From: Oscillospiraceae bacterium
GTDB taxonomy: Bacteria; Bacillota; Clostridia; Oscillospirales; Ruminococcaceae
DNA: 64,000 bases
NCBI GenBank assembly: GCA_031266415.1
Contig: JAISBB010000001.1
Span: forward strand, 124,001-188,000
Reading direction: 5' to 3'
The notes beneath the pieces are model-generated. The model did not search any database, was not told where the DNA came from, and was given only the letters and a program-made list of their open reading frames with translations. Position 1 is the first letter of the stretch; each line of letters opens with the position of its first letter. Both the position numbers and the translations under genes were made by a program. Positions 25,211 to 35,721 of the stretch are shown here, piece after piece.

Positions 25211-27649
25211 TTAACTTCTTTTCTTGCGAGAAACAACCAAGAAAGCAGATCCAAGAAGCGCTAGCGAAAGCGCCGCAAAACGAGAACTGTCAAAACCACC
25301 AGCTGGTAAGCTAGAGGCGCCTGCATTTGTGCTTCCACCGACAGCTTTTAGAGTCTTCTCGGTGTCGCCCTTCGTTTCGCCGGACCCGGTGTTGGTTCCA
25401 GCGGCTGCGTTTGGGTTTGGAACAGTTGTAACCGCAACAGGCGCACCAGTGATCGGCTCGTCGCCAAGCGGGACCTCTGGCAAAACTACCTCGGGCCCAA
25501 GATCGCCAACAATCGCGGGGTCGGCTGTTTTGGCAGGTGTTGCCCCGGACGTAGTTGAATCCGCTGCTGGGTTCGCGGCGACAACTTCCGCATTTGTTTC
25601 GGTACTTGGCAACACAATCGGGTCTTTCGTTAGTAAAACACTTCCGCCAGAGCCTGCCGGGATTGTAACATTTCCATCTTTCGGGGTCAAAACAGCCTCC
25701 TTCGGAACAACAGGGTCTTCTGCGGCGATAACAGCTGTATTTGTTTGCCGCTTCTGCAATTGCTGCGCAAAAGCTTCGCGTTCGTCGTCATCTTCGAAAT
25801 AATAAGCATGAATAGGCGTCTTCCCATCGTAACCGAGATCGGCAGTCGCGAAAGAAACAGCAGCATTTTCAGCATCCGTGCCGAGCTGAACAACAGTCAC
25901 CTGAAACTCTTTTTTAGACCCAGGAACAGCGCTCTTGAGTTGATCAACACTCGTCTCAACGCTAAGGCTTTCGGGGTCGCCTTTGATTTTGGTCCCCTTT
26001 TTGAGCGTTAACGTGTAAGGCACAGCCGCATCCCCACGGCCAACACAAGCTATTTTAGCGCCGTTATCTTTTATCTCAGTTTTCGCATCAGCTGTCAAGG
26101 CTTCGCCAGGTGCCAATGGCGCAGCTTCAAAAGATCCCAAAGATCTGACCACTGTTTTTTCTTTGGTTGCAGCTGCGGTAAATTGAGCTTGGCAGGTCAC
26201 ACCTTTTACAGTAAACGTTACATTAAATGTGCCACAATTCGGAGTTGGAACCATTCGCAGAACCAATCTTTCTGTTTTTGCGTTGGTGTCGGCGTCCAAA
26301 ACCGTTTCAAAAGAAGCGGAAACCGGGGGAGCTGCATCCTTTGATGCCTTCGGGGTCGCCTTCACACCTGGTTCTGCGTTTGCCAAAGCTTTTTTCGCGA
26401 ACAGCCAAGATTGGTAATGAGCGTCTAACCCGGCAGGGTCTGGCATTAACTGGAAGAACGAGTCAAGGCAAAAGGCAACAACAAAACGGAAAGCGTTCAA
26501 AATAGCGGTTGCGGAATCCATGTCACCATCCAGTTGTCGATCGTGGCCGCCGGTGTAGTCCGGTGTTTCTGCGCCAGCGAAAAAACCGATTGGGGTGGCG
26601 AACAAGGCGGCAGCCGCATTGGCGTAGGTGGACGTCGCGTCGGTGAACTTGTCGGCGTTCGCCCAGAGGGGGGTGTCGTTGATTAGCGTCCGCCCCCCCC
26701 CCGCGATAGCGTGGGCATTAAGAGGGCCAACCCCGAAAGGAACACCACCTCCGAGAGCTTGCAAAGCAACCGGAGCGCCCCCGAGCGTTTTCAGATTGAC
26801 GGGAGCGCCCGCTGCACCAGCTATCAACCCGGCAGACGCCCGCGTGGCTCCGACCCCTATTTGCAGGTCGTAACCCCCCCCTGCCGCCGCGGCATTACTG
26901 GGCCACAAAAACGTTAAAGGACCCACGTCGGCGGCGTCGCCACGGACCAGGGCTGTTATGTATTGCCACGGTTCCAGTAACTGTCCTAAGGGGGTTTTTC
27001 CAGACCGGCCGGCCCAACAACCGGCGAGGTCTTTCCCAACAAGGACGTTTCCTAAAACATCAACAACACCCACGGCATTTGGCGCCGACGGGGCATTTGG
27101 GACCGCGCCCGCGTAATCGGACACAAGGCAGGCTCCCACCACAGCTGGAGCGCACGAAAATTTTTGAGCTGTCGCCAAAAATGTAACAAGCTTTGGTTTC
27201 AAAAGTGCAAAAAACAAAGCTCGTTCTGGTGCTGTAAACCCGGCAACAGCCTGAACAGTGGCATAAAGCTCATTGGCCGCTAGCCCGTAAAATCCAACGC
27301 CACCAGGTACCGCAACATCCCCTCCTCCAAATACGACCGTTGTTCTTCTGGAACAATTGTCAAGGGCAGTTCCAGCGCGAACAGCAAGAGCCCGAATTGT
27401 TTCTGTTGTTTCCACACCAGCAGCATCTGCTTTTTTCTTGCGAACTACAAAACGCGAAGGCTCACCATCTGCACGCCAAGCGAATGTGTTATTGTCTGAA
27501 TATGCACCAACAGTTCCGTTGTCATTCAAAACAGCAGCTTCAAGAACGTCTGGCGCCTTAGCTGCAAACAGACTTTGCGGAGTTACAATCATTGCACTTA
27601 AAACCAACATGCTCAGCGCCTTACACGCCGAGTTCATTTTTTTCTTCAT
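25211..27649 (-). CDS. Large secreted surface protein with LPAGG-type wall anchor
   Basis: 812 residues. The ATG at 27649 is 8 bases after GGAGG. An N-terminal signal peptide (about 1-30, ending PQSLFAAKA) leads a long Ala/Gly/Pro/Val-rich region. Residues from about 460 contain beta-rich segments (CGTFNVTFTVKGVTC, VPYTLTLKKGTKIKG) that look Ig-like. A Pro/Thr/Ala-rich linker follows, then the tail SSLPAGGFDSSRFAALSLAL, a hydrophobic span and RKKRS: a sortase-type sorting signal with LPAGG in place of LPxTG. The gene is strikingly G+C-rich, also at third codon positions, unlike all neighbours, so transfer is likely. It contains a run of ten G. No sortase is in the window. Function unknown; adhesion or a surface layer is a guess. 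Confidence 0.85.
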   Translation of the reverse strand: MKKKMNSACKALSMLVLSAMIVTPQSLFAAKAPDVLEAAVLNDNGTVGAYSDNNTFAWRADGEPSRFVVRKKKADAAGVETTETIRALAVRAGTALDNCSRRTTVVFGGGDVAVPGGVGFYGLAANELYATVQAVAGFTAPERALFFALLKPKLVTFLATAQKFSCAPAVVGACLVSDYAGAVPNAPSAPNAVGVVDVLGNVLVGKDLAGCWAGRSGKTPLGQLLEPWQYITALVRGDAADVGPLTFLWPSNAAAAGGGYDLQIGVGATRASAGLIAGAAGAPVNLKTLGGAPVALQALGGGVPFGVGPLNAHAIAGGGRTLINDTPLWANADKFTDATSTYANAAAALFATPIGFFAGAETPDYTGGHDRQLDGDMDSATAILNAFRFVVAFCLDSFFQLMPDPAGLDAHYQSWLFAKKALANAEPGVKATPKASKDAAPPVSASFETVLDADTNAKTERLVLRMVPTPNCGTFNVTFTVKGVTCQAQFTAAATKEKTVVRSLGSFEAAPLAPGEALTADAKTEIKDNGAKIACVGRGDAAVPYTLTLKKGTKIKGDPESLSVETSVDQLKSAVPGSKKEFQVTVVQLGTDAENAAVSFATADLGYDGKTPIHAYYFEDDDEREAFAQQLQKRQTNTAVIAAEDPVVPKEAVLTPKDGNVTIPAGSGGSVLLTKDPIVLPSTETNAEVVAANPAADSTTSGATPAKTADPAIVGDLGPEVVLPEVPLGDEPITGAPVAVTTVPNPNAAAGTNTGSGETKGDTEKTLKAVGGSTNAGASSLPAGGFDSSRFAALSLALLGSAFLVVSRKKRS
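26693..26702 (-). repeat. Ten-G coding homopolymer in the surface-protein gene
   Basis: C10 on the plus strand, G10 on the coding strand, encoding the glycines of HAIAGGGRTLI near residue 316. A second run of eight (26874-26881) lies in AAAAGGGYDLQIG. Slippage of one base would truncate the protein early. The written sequence is in frame. Confidence 0.9.
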
Positions 27650-27728
27650 GAAGAAAACCTCCAAAAATAGAATTCCACGGAAATAAAATTCCATGTACTG
27701 AAAGGTCACAACACTTCCACGTATTTCC

Positions 27729-27757
27729 ATTGTAGCACAACATTTTTCAGAAATCAA
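27729..27757 (-). promoter_or_regulatory. Promoter for the surface-protein gene
   Basis: On the minus strand TTGATT (27752-27757), a 17-base spacer and TACAAT (27729-27734), about 80 bases before the start. The promoter has the A+T-rich composition of the host, unlike the gene it drives. Confidence 0.7.
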
Positions 27758-27888
27758 TAGGTATTGCGAAAAAAATATACACTTGCCAAAATTTAAGTCA
27801 AATGGCATTCCACAAGCATGAATCCCAGCGAAAAAAACACCACATCTGTTTATTTTTCTTTGTTAAAAAATCACATAAACCTGCACTA

Positions 27889-28036
27889 GTTCTCACTTCT
27901 GCAACTATTCTTTCAATTTCTGCCCCGCCGTCAACTCTCACACATTCCACTTTCATTCCACCCGAAAAACAACTGTAATGTTTTTTCTCACACCTTTAGT
28001 TTTCCATTGCACTGCAAAAAATTAACCTTCACCATT
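27889..28036 (-). pseudogene. Decayed partial duplicate of the addB 3' region
   Basis: These bases closely resemble 28211-28356 inside addB (offset about 320), for example TTTCAATTTCTG and CATTGCACTGCAAAAAAT in both. Read on the minus strand the copy has NFLQCNGKLKV then a stop, and later AEIERIVAEVR in another frame, so it has frameshifts. It begins right at the addB stop codon, as a tandem duplication of the gene's end would. It fills most of the 27758-28036 gap; the surface-protein promoter takes the rest. Confidence 0.7.
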
Positions 28037-30835
28037 TTACTCTTTGTCTTGGCTAATACAAACATTCCCGCAAATCAAAAAATATTCGCAAATCCGGCAA
28101 TCGGACCCTTTCTGCGCACCAAAACCAGCACTCCCAATCGATTTTGCAAACTCTGTAAAAAGCACGTCACCCACTTCACACTCCCTTTTCTTTAAAGGAT
28201 TTCCTTTCATTCTCACCTCTGCAACCACTCTTTCAATTTCTGCTTGCCGCCAACTCTTACACATTCCTCTCTGGCGCCCGCCAAAAGGTAACTGCAATGT
28301 TTCTGATCGCACCTTTAGTTCCCCATTGCACTGCAAAAAATCAACTCGCCCAATTTCATCATAAAGTTCAATGATTTTCTCCCTACAGGGGAATCTTTTT
28401 GAAATTTTCACACCAAACGCAAATGGAATAAATTGAGTTTTTTTCATCTCTACCGCAATCGACCGCAGTAGCTCCATTGTCAACAAAACAGTTTCAGACT
28501 GCAAAAAAAACAACCATTTTGAACTCACAAACTCAAATCGGCGAAACTCAATTTGCACTGCTGCAGTTACCCATTTTTCAAGTCGTTTTTCATCGGCAAC
28601 AATATCAAAAAATTTCTGTCTTCCCACATAATTTAATTTTTCTTGTCTTTTCAAATCACCATTACCAAAACAACTAACCAACAAACCAGTGCATACTCGC
28701 TGCAAAATCCCATCAATTGAGCAACTAGCCATTTCCGTATTGCTAAGCGTTGGAATCAATTTAAGAATATGCCGACAAAAAAACCAAAAACCACACCTAA
28801 AATAATCTTCCACCTGCACAAACGAAAACTTCGTGGCTCTAGGCACACACTTCTCGCAACCAGGATTTTGCCAGCTAATCTTTCTTAAAAATTCCGGTCC
28901 CAAAAACCTAAAAAACAGTTTCTTTTCTTGCAATTTAAAATCACCACAAAGTAAATCTACAACTGTGTGCGGTGTTCTAATAAAATCAGCAAATTGCAAA
29001 AATTCAAACGGTGCTTGGAGTTTAATTCCACTGAAAAATTTTTGTAATCGTTCCAAAAAAAACATATCAGAACCACACAAAATCTTTGGTACATTTGGCA
29101 AACAAACAAAAACCCGTTCTTTGGCCGCAGTTAATGCCCGTAATACCAACAAACTTTCAGCATCTTCCTGGGTTAGGTTCTCACTTACAGCTTTAGAGAA
29201 TTTTCGCCAATCATTTAAAACACCATCTAAAATAAAAACCACTTTAGATTCCGGCCAGCCACCCATTTTCCCCAGCAATGAAACAGTAACCTGATTTGTT
29301 TTTTTGCGAATAACAACATAATCAATTTTTTGCCAGCACCAAGCCAGCAATTTCTTGGCCGCCGCTGTAGCAATTTGGCTACCAAGCACCTCCACAAAAT
29401 CATCCAATAAATTAATAAAAGCCTCATATCTACCTATTTCTTGCCTTTGAGAGTCAATTTGAACTGATGCCAACTTTGCAACAACGACTTCCTCCAAATA
29501 TCTAAAAACTCTTTTGGCGAATTCAAATCCAGTTGACGTTTCTGCCCCTACAATTTCAAAAAGAGGGGTAAGCACCCTATTTTTAAACAAATTCAATTCT
29601 TCCTGCCACACACCAAAAGTCAAAAACGGAGCAATCCAAACATCTCCAGAAATTTGTTGTGCCCTTGCATAAGCTTCAAAAGTACCCAAAATTAATTTAT
29701 CAGCTGCAAAAAATGGACTTTTGGCAAATTCAATAACTGCTTCCGTTTCGAACCCTGTATTCAAAACTCGAAAAAACGCAGTAATAAACTGCGAAAAAAT
29801 ACAAACTCTTTTTTTTTTCATATCCCAAAAGCAATCAATCTGATACCTAAAAAATTGACTCTTAATCGGCTCTTGATATATAGAAATATCAGGGACTAAT
29901 ATCAAAAAATCGTCGAAACTATGGCCTTCCTCTTCAATTAATTTCCAGATCACTGCTGCAACAAATTGCAATTCCTCATGCTTATTTTTCGAATTCACAA
30001 TCGCAATTTTTTCTGCTACCTCATCAAATGGCTTCAAACCACCTCTAAAAAAATTCTCGGCGAAATATTTCAACTCTTTGCACACAAATCGTTTCGGCTC
30101 TTTTAAAATCCGTTTGAAAACAACAGCCCCCAATTTTTCTGCAACCTGATTCAATTCAATTAAAGTTTGCGATATTTTTTTCAATACAGCGTTTCCACCA
30201 CAATCAATTTTATATGGCATTGGCAAAGTAATTAGCACATCTGTTTTTTCAATTAAAATCTTTAACATTTCAAATTCAAACTCAGAAAAACAAAAAAAAG
30301 AATCTAAATAAAATCCTGTTTCTTTCAACCATATTAAATTCTTTATTTTTTTCAATAAAATCTGTTCACTAAGGCACCCATTCACTGCCAAAAATTCGTC
30401 AAAAGTTTTTAAAATCAGTGCCACGTCACAAGATTCCGAAACTACATGGGAACCGTCACTTTCGTGCAAATTGATTTTGGAAACAATCTCTTGCAACACT
30501 TCAAACGAGTCCAAATGTTTAAAATTCATTAACTGCGGCTTAACTTTTTCAATCGCCGAAAATAACAAAATCCTTTCCTTCGCTTTTGATAACACAACGC
30601 CACCAAAATCAGCCGCAATTGCTTGCAAAAACCGCTTAAAACTTATTACTTCAACATTCAAAAGTGGTTCATTGCCAACCAAACCACTAAGTTGATTCTC
30701 TGTAATTTCACAATAAACTTTGGGAACAATCAAAACAAATCGTTTGTATTTTTTTACACCGTGGTCTTCTTTAAGTTGATGCAAAAGCGCCATTGTTTTC
30801 CCACAACCCGCTGCGCCCAAAATAAATGTCAGCAA
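28037..30835 (-). CDS. addB: AddB-like helicase/nuclease subunit B, shortened nuclease region
   Basis: Partner of AddA in double-strand break end processing. The N-terminal P-loop ILGAAGCGKTMALL is present. The C-terminal part has two iron-sulfur cysteine groups: FVQVEDYFRCGFWFFCRHIL and DCRICEYFLICGNVC. Length is about 932 residues, against about 1150 for Bacillus AddB. After GRVDFLQCNGELKV the expected DYK of the RecB-type nuclease is not visible; the text goes straight to RSETLQLPFGG. The TTG at 30835 is 8 bases after GGAG and gives MLTFILGAAGCGKT. No addA follows; instead a decayed copy of its own end does. Confidence 0.8.
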   Translation of the reverse strand: MLTFILGAAGCGKTMALLHQLKEDHGVKKYKRFVLIVPKVYCEITENQLSGLVGNEPLLNVEVISFKRFLQAIAADFGGVVLSKAKERILLFSAIEKVKPQLMNFKHLDSFEVLQEIVSKINLHESDGSHVVSESCDVALILKTFDEFLAVNGCLSEQILLKKIKNLIWLKETGFYLDSFFCFSEFEFEMLKILIEKTDVLITLPMPYKIDCGGNAVLKKISQTLIELNQVAEKLGAVVFKRILKEPKRFVCKELKYFAENFFRGGLKPFDEVAEKIAIVNSKNKHEELQFVAAVIWKLIEEEGHSFDDFLILVPDISIYQEPIKSQFFRYQIDCFWDMKKKRVCIFSQFITAFFRVLNTGFETEAVIEFAKSPFFAADKLILGTFEAYARAQQISGDVWIAPFLTFGVWQEELNLFKNRVLTPLFEIVGAETSTGFEFAKRVFRYLEEVVVAKLASVQIDSQRQEIGRYEAFINLLDDFVEVLGSQIATAAAKKLLAWCWQKIDYVVIRKKTNQVTVSLLGKMGGWPESKVVFILDGVLNDWRKFSKAVSENLTQEDAESLLVLRALTAAKERVFVCLPNVPKILCGSDMFFLERLQKFFSGIKLQAPFEFLQFADFIRTPHTVVDLLCGDFKLQEKKLFFRFLGPEFLRKISWQNPGCEKCVPRATKFSFVQVEDYFRCGFWFFCRHILKLIPTLSNTEMASCSIDGILQRVCTGLLVSCFGNGDLKRQEKLNYVGRQKFFDIVADEKRLEKWVTAAVQIEFRRFEFVSSKWLFFLQSETVLLTMELLRSIAVEMKKTQFIPFAFGVKISKRFPCREKIIELYDEIGRVDFLQCNGELKVRSETLQLPFGGRQRGMCKSWRQAEIERVVAEVRMKGNPLKKRECEVGDVLFTEFAKSIGSAGFGAQKGSDCRICEYFLICGNVCISQDKE

Positions 30836-30849
30836 CCGAAACACTCCAT

Positions 30850-30893
30850 TCCAAAAAAGTAAGAAAACCCAAGCGCACGCCGTCACTTGGGTT
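30850..30893 (-). terminator. Intrinsic terminator between secA and addB
   Basis: On the minus strand AACCCAAGTG and CGCTTGGGTT form a ten-pair stem (30866-30893), followed by TTCTTACTTTTTT. It separates addB from the secA transcript, so addB needs partial read-through or an unseen promoter. Confidence 0.8.
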
Positions 30894-30916
30894 GCTCTCC
30901 AACAAAACTAAATCCT

Positions 30917-33721
30917 TTAATTTTTTCCGCAACACTTTTTATATTTCTTCCCACTGCCACATGGGCATAATCCATTGCGGTCTATTTTTTCTGATTTGCG
31001 CGGTAATCCTGATGTTTGTTCTTCAGTAAAATTGAACGGTGAAGGGTTCATTTGGGCATTGAGTTGCGCCTCTGCATCAGCTTTTGCAACACGAAATTTC
31101 GTTAGCTCATCAACTCCGCTAAAATTACCAGCATCTTTTGGAACATTGGTTACAAACTGACGAGACGGAGAAATAAGTAGCAACATTTTAATTGTAGTTT
31201 CTTGAATGTTGGCAATCATCGCGTCAAACATTTCAAACCCTTCAAGTCTATATTCAACCACAGGGTCATACTGTGCATAAGACCGCAAATATATTCCACG
31301 TTTCAATCCATGCATATCATCTATGTGTTCAACCCAAAACTCATCAACATTACGCAAAACTGCACTTCGTTCCAATTCTCGCATTATCTCTAACCCAATA
31401 GCTGCTTCATTTTGAGCGTAAAATTTTTGTGCACGTTCTTTTAATCCGTTGCAAATTTGGTCACAATCAAGCTCTTCTAAAACTTCTTGCGAATATTCAA
31501 AATCATCTTCTGTTGTAATCCAGCCCAAAAAGTGGTCTCTTAATCCTTGCAAATTCCAATGTTCGGGTGTTACTTCAGCAGGGAGATAGGAACTAACAGC
31601 TCTCTTAATAACGTCATCTAGCATTTTTACAATATATGCGTGCACATCATCACCATTTAAAACTTTAGAGCGTTGCGCATATATAATTTCGCGTTGTTTA
31701 TTCATAACATCATCAAACTGCAAAACACTTTTTCGAATTTCAAAGTTACGCGCTTCTATTCTTTTCTGTGCCGTTTCAATTGCATTTGTTACAATTTTAT
31801 TTTCAATCGCTTCATCATCGGCAAACCCCAGAGTAGTCATAGTCCGTTGCATCCGCTCGCCACCAAAAAGCCGAATCAAACTATCATCAAAAGAAAGAAA
31901 AAACCGACTCTCGCCAGGGTCACCTTGCCGCCCAGAACGCCCACGAAGCTGATTATCTATTCTTCGAGATTCATGCCGTTCTGTTCCAATAATAAACAAA
32001 CCGCCAACTGCAACAACTTTTTCTGCTTCTTTTTTCACTTCTTCTTTAAATTGCTCAACTAATTGTGTATAAACCTTTCGCGCTTCAAAAACTTTTTCAT
32101 CTTCAGTACTTGCAAATCCTGTTGCCTTACTAATGATATTTTTGTCAAAACCCAAACGGCGTAGTTCAACTTTGGCTTTTAACTCTGCGTTACCGCCCAA
32201 AATAATATCTGTTCCGCGCCCTGCCATGTTTGTGGCTATTGTAACTGCACCCAACCTTCCCGCCTGAGCTATAATCTCTGCCTCTTTTTCGTGATACTTC
32301 GCATTCAAAATCTCGTGTTTTACTCCTTCTTTTCGCAGCAAAACCCCCAAATGTTCAGATTTTTCAATCGAAATAGTCCCAACAAGAACCGGTTGCCCTT
32401 TTTTGTGGCATTCCAAAATTTGCCTAATAATACAGCCAAATTTGCCATCTTCGCTTTTATAAATCGCATCCGAATAATCTGCTCTTATCATTGGTTGATT
32501 TGTTGGAATTTCAACAACATCAAGATGGTAAATCTGGCGAAACTCGGCCTCTTCAGTCAATGCTGTTCCCGTCATTCCAGAAAGTTTTTTATATAACCTA
32601 AAATAATTTTGAAATGTAATAGTTGCAAGTGTCTGTGATTCACGCTGCACAACAACTTGTTCTTTTGCCTCAATTGCCTGATGCAACCCTTCACTATAGC
32701 GCCGCCCGTGCATTAAGCGACCGGTAAATTCATCAACAATAATTACTTCACCGTCTTTAACAACATAATCAACATCTAATGTCATTGTTCCATGCGCCTT
32801 AATCGCCTGATTAATGTGGTGCTGCAGAGTAATATTTTCAGCAACAATTAAATTTTCAACTCCAAAGAATTTTTCTGCTTTTTCAATTCCGTGCTTTGTT
32901 AAAGTTGCTGTTTTGGCTTTTTCATCTACAATATAATCGGCCTCATAATGCTCATTGTCTTCGCGCTCATCAAGCTCTTTAACCTTAATCATGCTCAATG
33001 TATTCACAAAAACGTTAGCCATTTGGTAAAGTTCTGTAGACTTATCACCCGGCCCAGAAATAATCAAAGGGGTTCTTGCTTCATCAATTAAAATAGAATC
33101 CACTTCATCTACTATCCCAAAATTGTGCCCCCGCTGGACCAAATCTTCTTTCTTCTGAACCATATTATCTTTCAAATAGTCAAATCCCAGTTCATTGTTT
33201 GTTCCATATGTAATATCAGCCATATAAGCTTCACGGCGCTGCGCCGTACTTAATTCGTGAACTATAACACCAACACTCAGTCCCAAAAAACGATGAATTT
33301 TTCCCATCTGCTCTGCATCACGCTTTGCAAGGTAGTCGTTAACAGTGACAACATGAACACCTTTGCCAGTAAGTGCATTAAGGTAGGATGGCAAAGTCGC
33401 AACCAAAGTTTTTCCTTCGCCTGTTTTCATTTCTGCAATTCTACCTTGGTGTAGAACAATTCCGCCAAGAACCTGAACCGAGAAATGGCGCATTCCCAAA
33501 ACACGCCAAGATGCTTCAATGCAATTTGCAAAAGCATCTGGCAATATGTCATCTAAGCTCGCTCCACTTTTCACACGCTGCTTTAATGTGTTTGTCATCA
33601 TTTTGAGTTCATTGTCTGACATAGACTTATATTTGCCTTCCAGCGCAAGAACAGCCTCTTTAATTGGATTAATTCTTTTCAATTCTTTCGCCGAATATGA
33701 CTTAAATAGTTTTTTTAGCAC
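30917..33721 (-). CDS. secA: Protein translocase ATPase SecA
   Basis: Motor of the Sec export pathway, which would export the surface and small secreted proteins of this window. Walker [21 protein letters not shown], Walker B and neighbours [20 protein letters not shown], and the C-terminal zinc motif [13 protein letters not shown] are visible. 934 residues, full length. The GTG at 33721 is 9 bases after GGGAGG. It lies downstream of the rpmH-rnpA-yidD-yidC-jag group, an insertase plus motor neighbourhood. Confidence 0.97.
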   Translation of the reverse strand: MLKKLFKSYSAKELKRINPIKEAVLALEGKYKSMSDNELKMMTNTLKQRVKSGASLDDILPDAFANCIEASWRVLGMRHFSVQVLGGIVLHQGRIAEMKTGEGKTLVATLPSYLNALTGKGVHVVTVNDYLAKRDAEQMGKIHRFLGLSVGVIVHELSTAQRREAYMADITYGTNNELGFDYLKDNMVQKKEDLVQRGHNFGIVDEVDSILIDEARTPLIISGPGDKSTELYQMANVFVNTLSMIKVKELDEREDNEHYEADYIVDEKAKTATLTKHGIEKAEKFFGVENLIVAENITLQHHINQAIKAHGTMTLDVDYVVKDGEVIIVDEFTGRLMHGRRYSEGLHQAIEAKEQVVVQRESQTLATITFQNYFRLYKKLSGMTGTALTEEAEFRQIYHLDVVEIPTNQPMIRADYSDAIYKSEDGKFGCIIRQILECHKKGQPVLVGTISIEKSEHLGVLLRKEGVKHEILNAKYHEKEAEIIAQAGRLGAVTIATNMAGRGTDIILGGNAELKAKVELRRLGFDKNIISKATGFASTEDEKVFEARKVYTQLVEQFKEEVKKEAEKVVAVGGLFIIGTERHESRRIDNQLRGRSGRQGDPGESRFFLSFDDSLIRLFGGERMQRTMTTLGFADDEAIENKIVTNAIETAQKRIEARNFEIRKSVLQFDDVMNKQREIIYAQRSKVLNGDDVHAYIVKMLDDVIKRAVSSYLPAEVTPEHWNLQGLRDHFLGWITTEDDFEYSQEVLEELDCDQICNGLKERAQKFYAQNEAAIGLEIMRELERSAVLRNVDEFWVEHIDDMHGLKRGIYLRSYAQYDPVVEYRLEGFEMFDAMIANIQETTIKMLLLISPSRQFVTNVPKDAGNFSGVDELTKFRVAKADAEAQLNAQMNPSPFNFTEEQTSGLPRKSEKIDRNGLCPCGSGKKYKKCCGKN

Positions 33722-33869
33722 CCAACATTACCTCCCACACGAACAACCACAATCTCTATCTGCCATCCGCTTTTTAGTCTCAAATTTCAAATCACTCAAA
33801 ATATACTTTTAAAACTCCTCGAAAATATTTTTTATGCCAACCACAAGAAAGTTACTTTAGTCCACATTT

Positions 33870-34616
33870 TCATTTTTGTAGTACCCCGCAAGAAGCAATT
33901 GCAGGTTTTCTTGCAAAAACCACAACACGCCGATTGCTGCCAGTTCCAACAGAACTTGACCCCAACCCTGAAATTTCAGAAATCACACTGTGCACAAGCA
34001 TGCGATCATAACTGCACATCGGCTCTAACGTAGAATCAGCACCTGTTTTTAGCACAACCTGCGCCACATTACGAACAAGCTTTTCTAATCTTTCTTCTTT
34101 TTTTTTCATGTGGTCATTCAAATTCAAAACAATTCGCGGGAAGAGTACTTCTTTATATTTTTGATTCAGAAAAATATTCCCAATGTGCTGTAAAGCTCCC
34201 ACAAGTTCCCAATTATTTCTTTCGAAAAGCGGAATAACTTCATCTTGTGTTTCAATACCAATTACACATGATTTCTCTGTTATTGTCACCTTAAATTTCA
34301 CCTCAAGCAGACCAAAGAGTTTTAAAATTGGCCGCAAATAATCTTCCAAAGTTTCTATCACTTTTTCAACTGCGATTTTTTCATCTGCAATTTCTGAAGG
34401 AATCGTCAACGAATTTTTCTCTCCTAAATCTGCAACAACAACTTTAACTTTAGCTTTAACGCTTTTAAAACCCCAGAAAGCCTTTTTCGGTAGAGTTAAA
34501 ATTTCGAAATTAGCTTCATCTCTGGTTATTCCCAATTGCATACAAGCCAAATCAATAGCTTCATTAACGGAATTTCCTTCCTTTATTATCTCTCTACCCA
34601 AAAATATCTCCTCCAA
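33870..34616 (-). CDS. jag: Jag/KhpB RNA-binding protein
   Basis: RNA-binding protein linked to cell division and YidC in Bacillota. Domains in order: Jag-N (about 1-55, EGNSVNEAIDLACMQLG, KKAFWGFKS), a KH-like region (about 85-160) and an R3H domain near the C-terminus (EPMCSYDRMLVHSVISE). 248 residues. It follows yidC by 30 bases, the standard order. Confidence 0.92.
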   Translation of the reverse strand: MEEIFLGREIIKEGNSVNEAIDLACMQLGITRDEANFEILTLPKKAFWGFKSVKAKVKVVVADLGEKNSLTIPSEIADEKIAVEKVIETLEDYLRPILKLFGLLEVKFKVTITEKSCVIGIETQDEVIPLFERNNWELVGALQHIGNIFLNQKYKEVLFPRIVLNLNDHMKKKEERLEKLVRNVAQVVLKTGADSTLEPMCSYDRMLVHSVISEISGLGSSSVGTGSNRRVVVFARKPAIASCGVLQK

Positions 34617-34646
34617 ATTAAAACAATCCCCATCAAAACAAAATTA

Positions 34647-35696
34647 TCAATCGTCTGGGGGCCCATCATATTTTTCCTCAATTCGTTTTCGTGCTTGGTT
34701 AATTTTTTGTTTGTTTAATTCTTTAGCAGAAATCCTTTCTGCCTCATTTTGTAAGTTTTCAACTTCAACTGTTCTCTCTATTGATTTTCGCTCTTCGTGC
34801 TTTTTCTTTTTTGCCATCTTTTCAGCTGCAATAAATTTATCTACAGCTTCTTTTACATTGTATTTCTTGGTTAAGATTTCCGTTTGGATTATTGCCATGA
34901 CATTTGAAAACATAAAATAAAACGCAATCCCCACAGGCATTGAAAAATAAATATATGAGAATAGAAAAATCGGCAAAAATTGCATAATTTTTGTTACTCT
35001 CTGTTGCGCTGGGTCAATTTCTGTTGCCACGACACTATTTTTGCTAACTTGTAACGTGGAAACAATTTGCGTTAAAATTGTCATAATTGGAATCAATGTA
35101 ACTAAACTCCACCCCTTTGGCACACTTGTAAAATTAACACCAAATAAAGTTGTTTTAAATTGCGCAATAGAATCAACTAATTCGCTGCCCAAACCAGAGA
35201 AAAACTCTGTGTGCACCTTCACGGCTTCAATCAAGTCAAGCTCAGGGAACTTCAAATTTACGGCACCATGTAAATCTTTAAGAATTCCCCTTGCATTATC
35301 TATAACACTAGCTGGAATACTTAAAATATAAGTTAACGGCCGATAAATAACACCAACTAAACCAAACATAATAACCAATTGAATAAGTGGCATTAAGCAA
35401 CCAGACCCGAGATTACCAACTGGATTTATTCCTTCTTCTTGATATAACTTCATCATTTCGCTGTTGTAAAGTTCCTTGTTTTTTCCATATTTCACTTTCA
35501 ATTGATCTAATTTCGGCTTAATTTTACGCTGATTTATTGTATTAACAATACTGTTTTTTTGTTGTTTTATTGAAAAAGGCAACATAAAAACTTTGGTTAT
35601 CACGGCAAACAACATTAACGCCAAACCATAATTTAAGGTAAAATCATAACAAAATCTCATAATGAATCCAAAAGGATACGCGAAAAGTTTCATCAT
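34647..35696 (-). CDS. yidC: Membrane protein insertase YidC/OxaA
   Basis: Inserts proteins into the cytoplasmic membrane with or without SecYEG. Five or so membrane segments, the conserved KVFMLPFSIKQQKNS loop and the C-terminal hydrophobic segments (FYFMFSNVMAIIQ) with a basic, charged tail ending KYDGPPDD. 349 residues. It is the Gram-positive, short type but has no obvious lipobox at the N-terminus. Confidence 0.95.
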   Translation of the reverse strand: MMKLFAYPFGFIMRFCYDFTLNYGLALMLFAVITKVFMLPFSIKQQKNSIVNTINQRKIKPKLDQLKVKYGKNKELYNSEMMKLYQEEGINPVGNLGSGCLMPLIQLVIMFGLVGVIYRPLTYILSIPASVIDNARGILKDLHGAVNLKFPELDLIEAVKVHTEFFSGLGSELVDSIAQFKTTLFGVNFTSVPKGWSLVTLIPIMTILTQIVSTLQVSKNSVVATEIDPAQQRVTKIMQFLPIFLFSYIYFSMPVGIAFYFMFSNVMAIIQTEILTKKYNVKEAVDKFIAAEKMAKKKKHEERKSIERTVEVENLQNEAERISAKELNKQKINQARKRIEEKYDGPPDD

Positions 35697-35721
35697 AACT
35701 TTCTGTCAGATACCCCATCTT

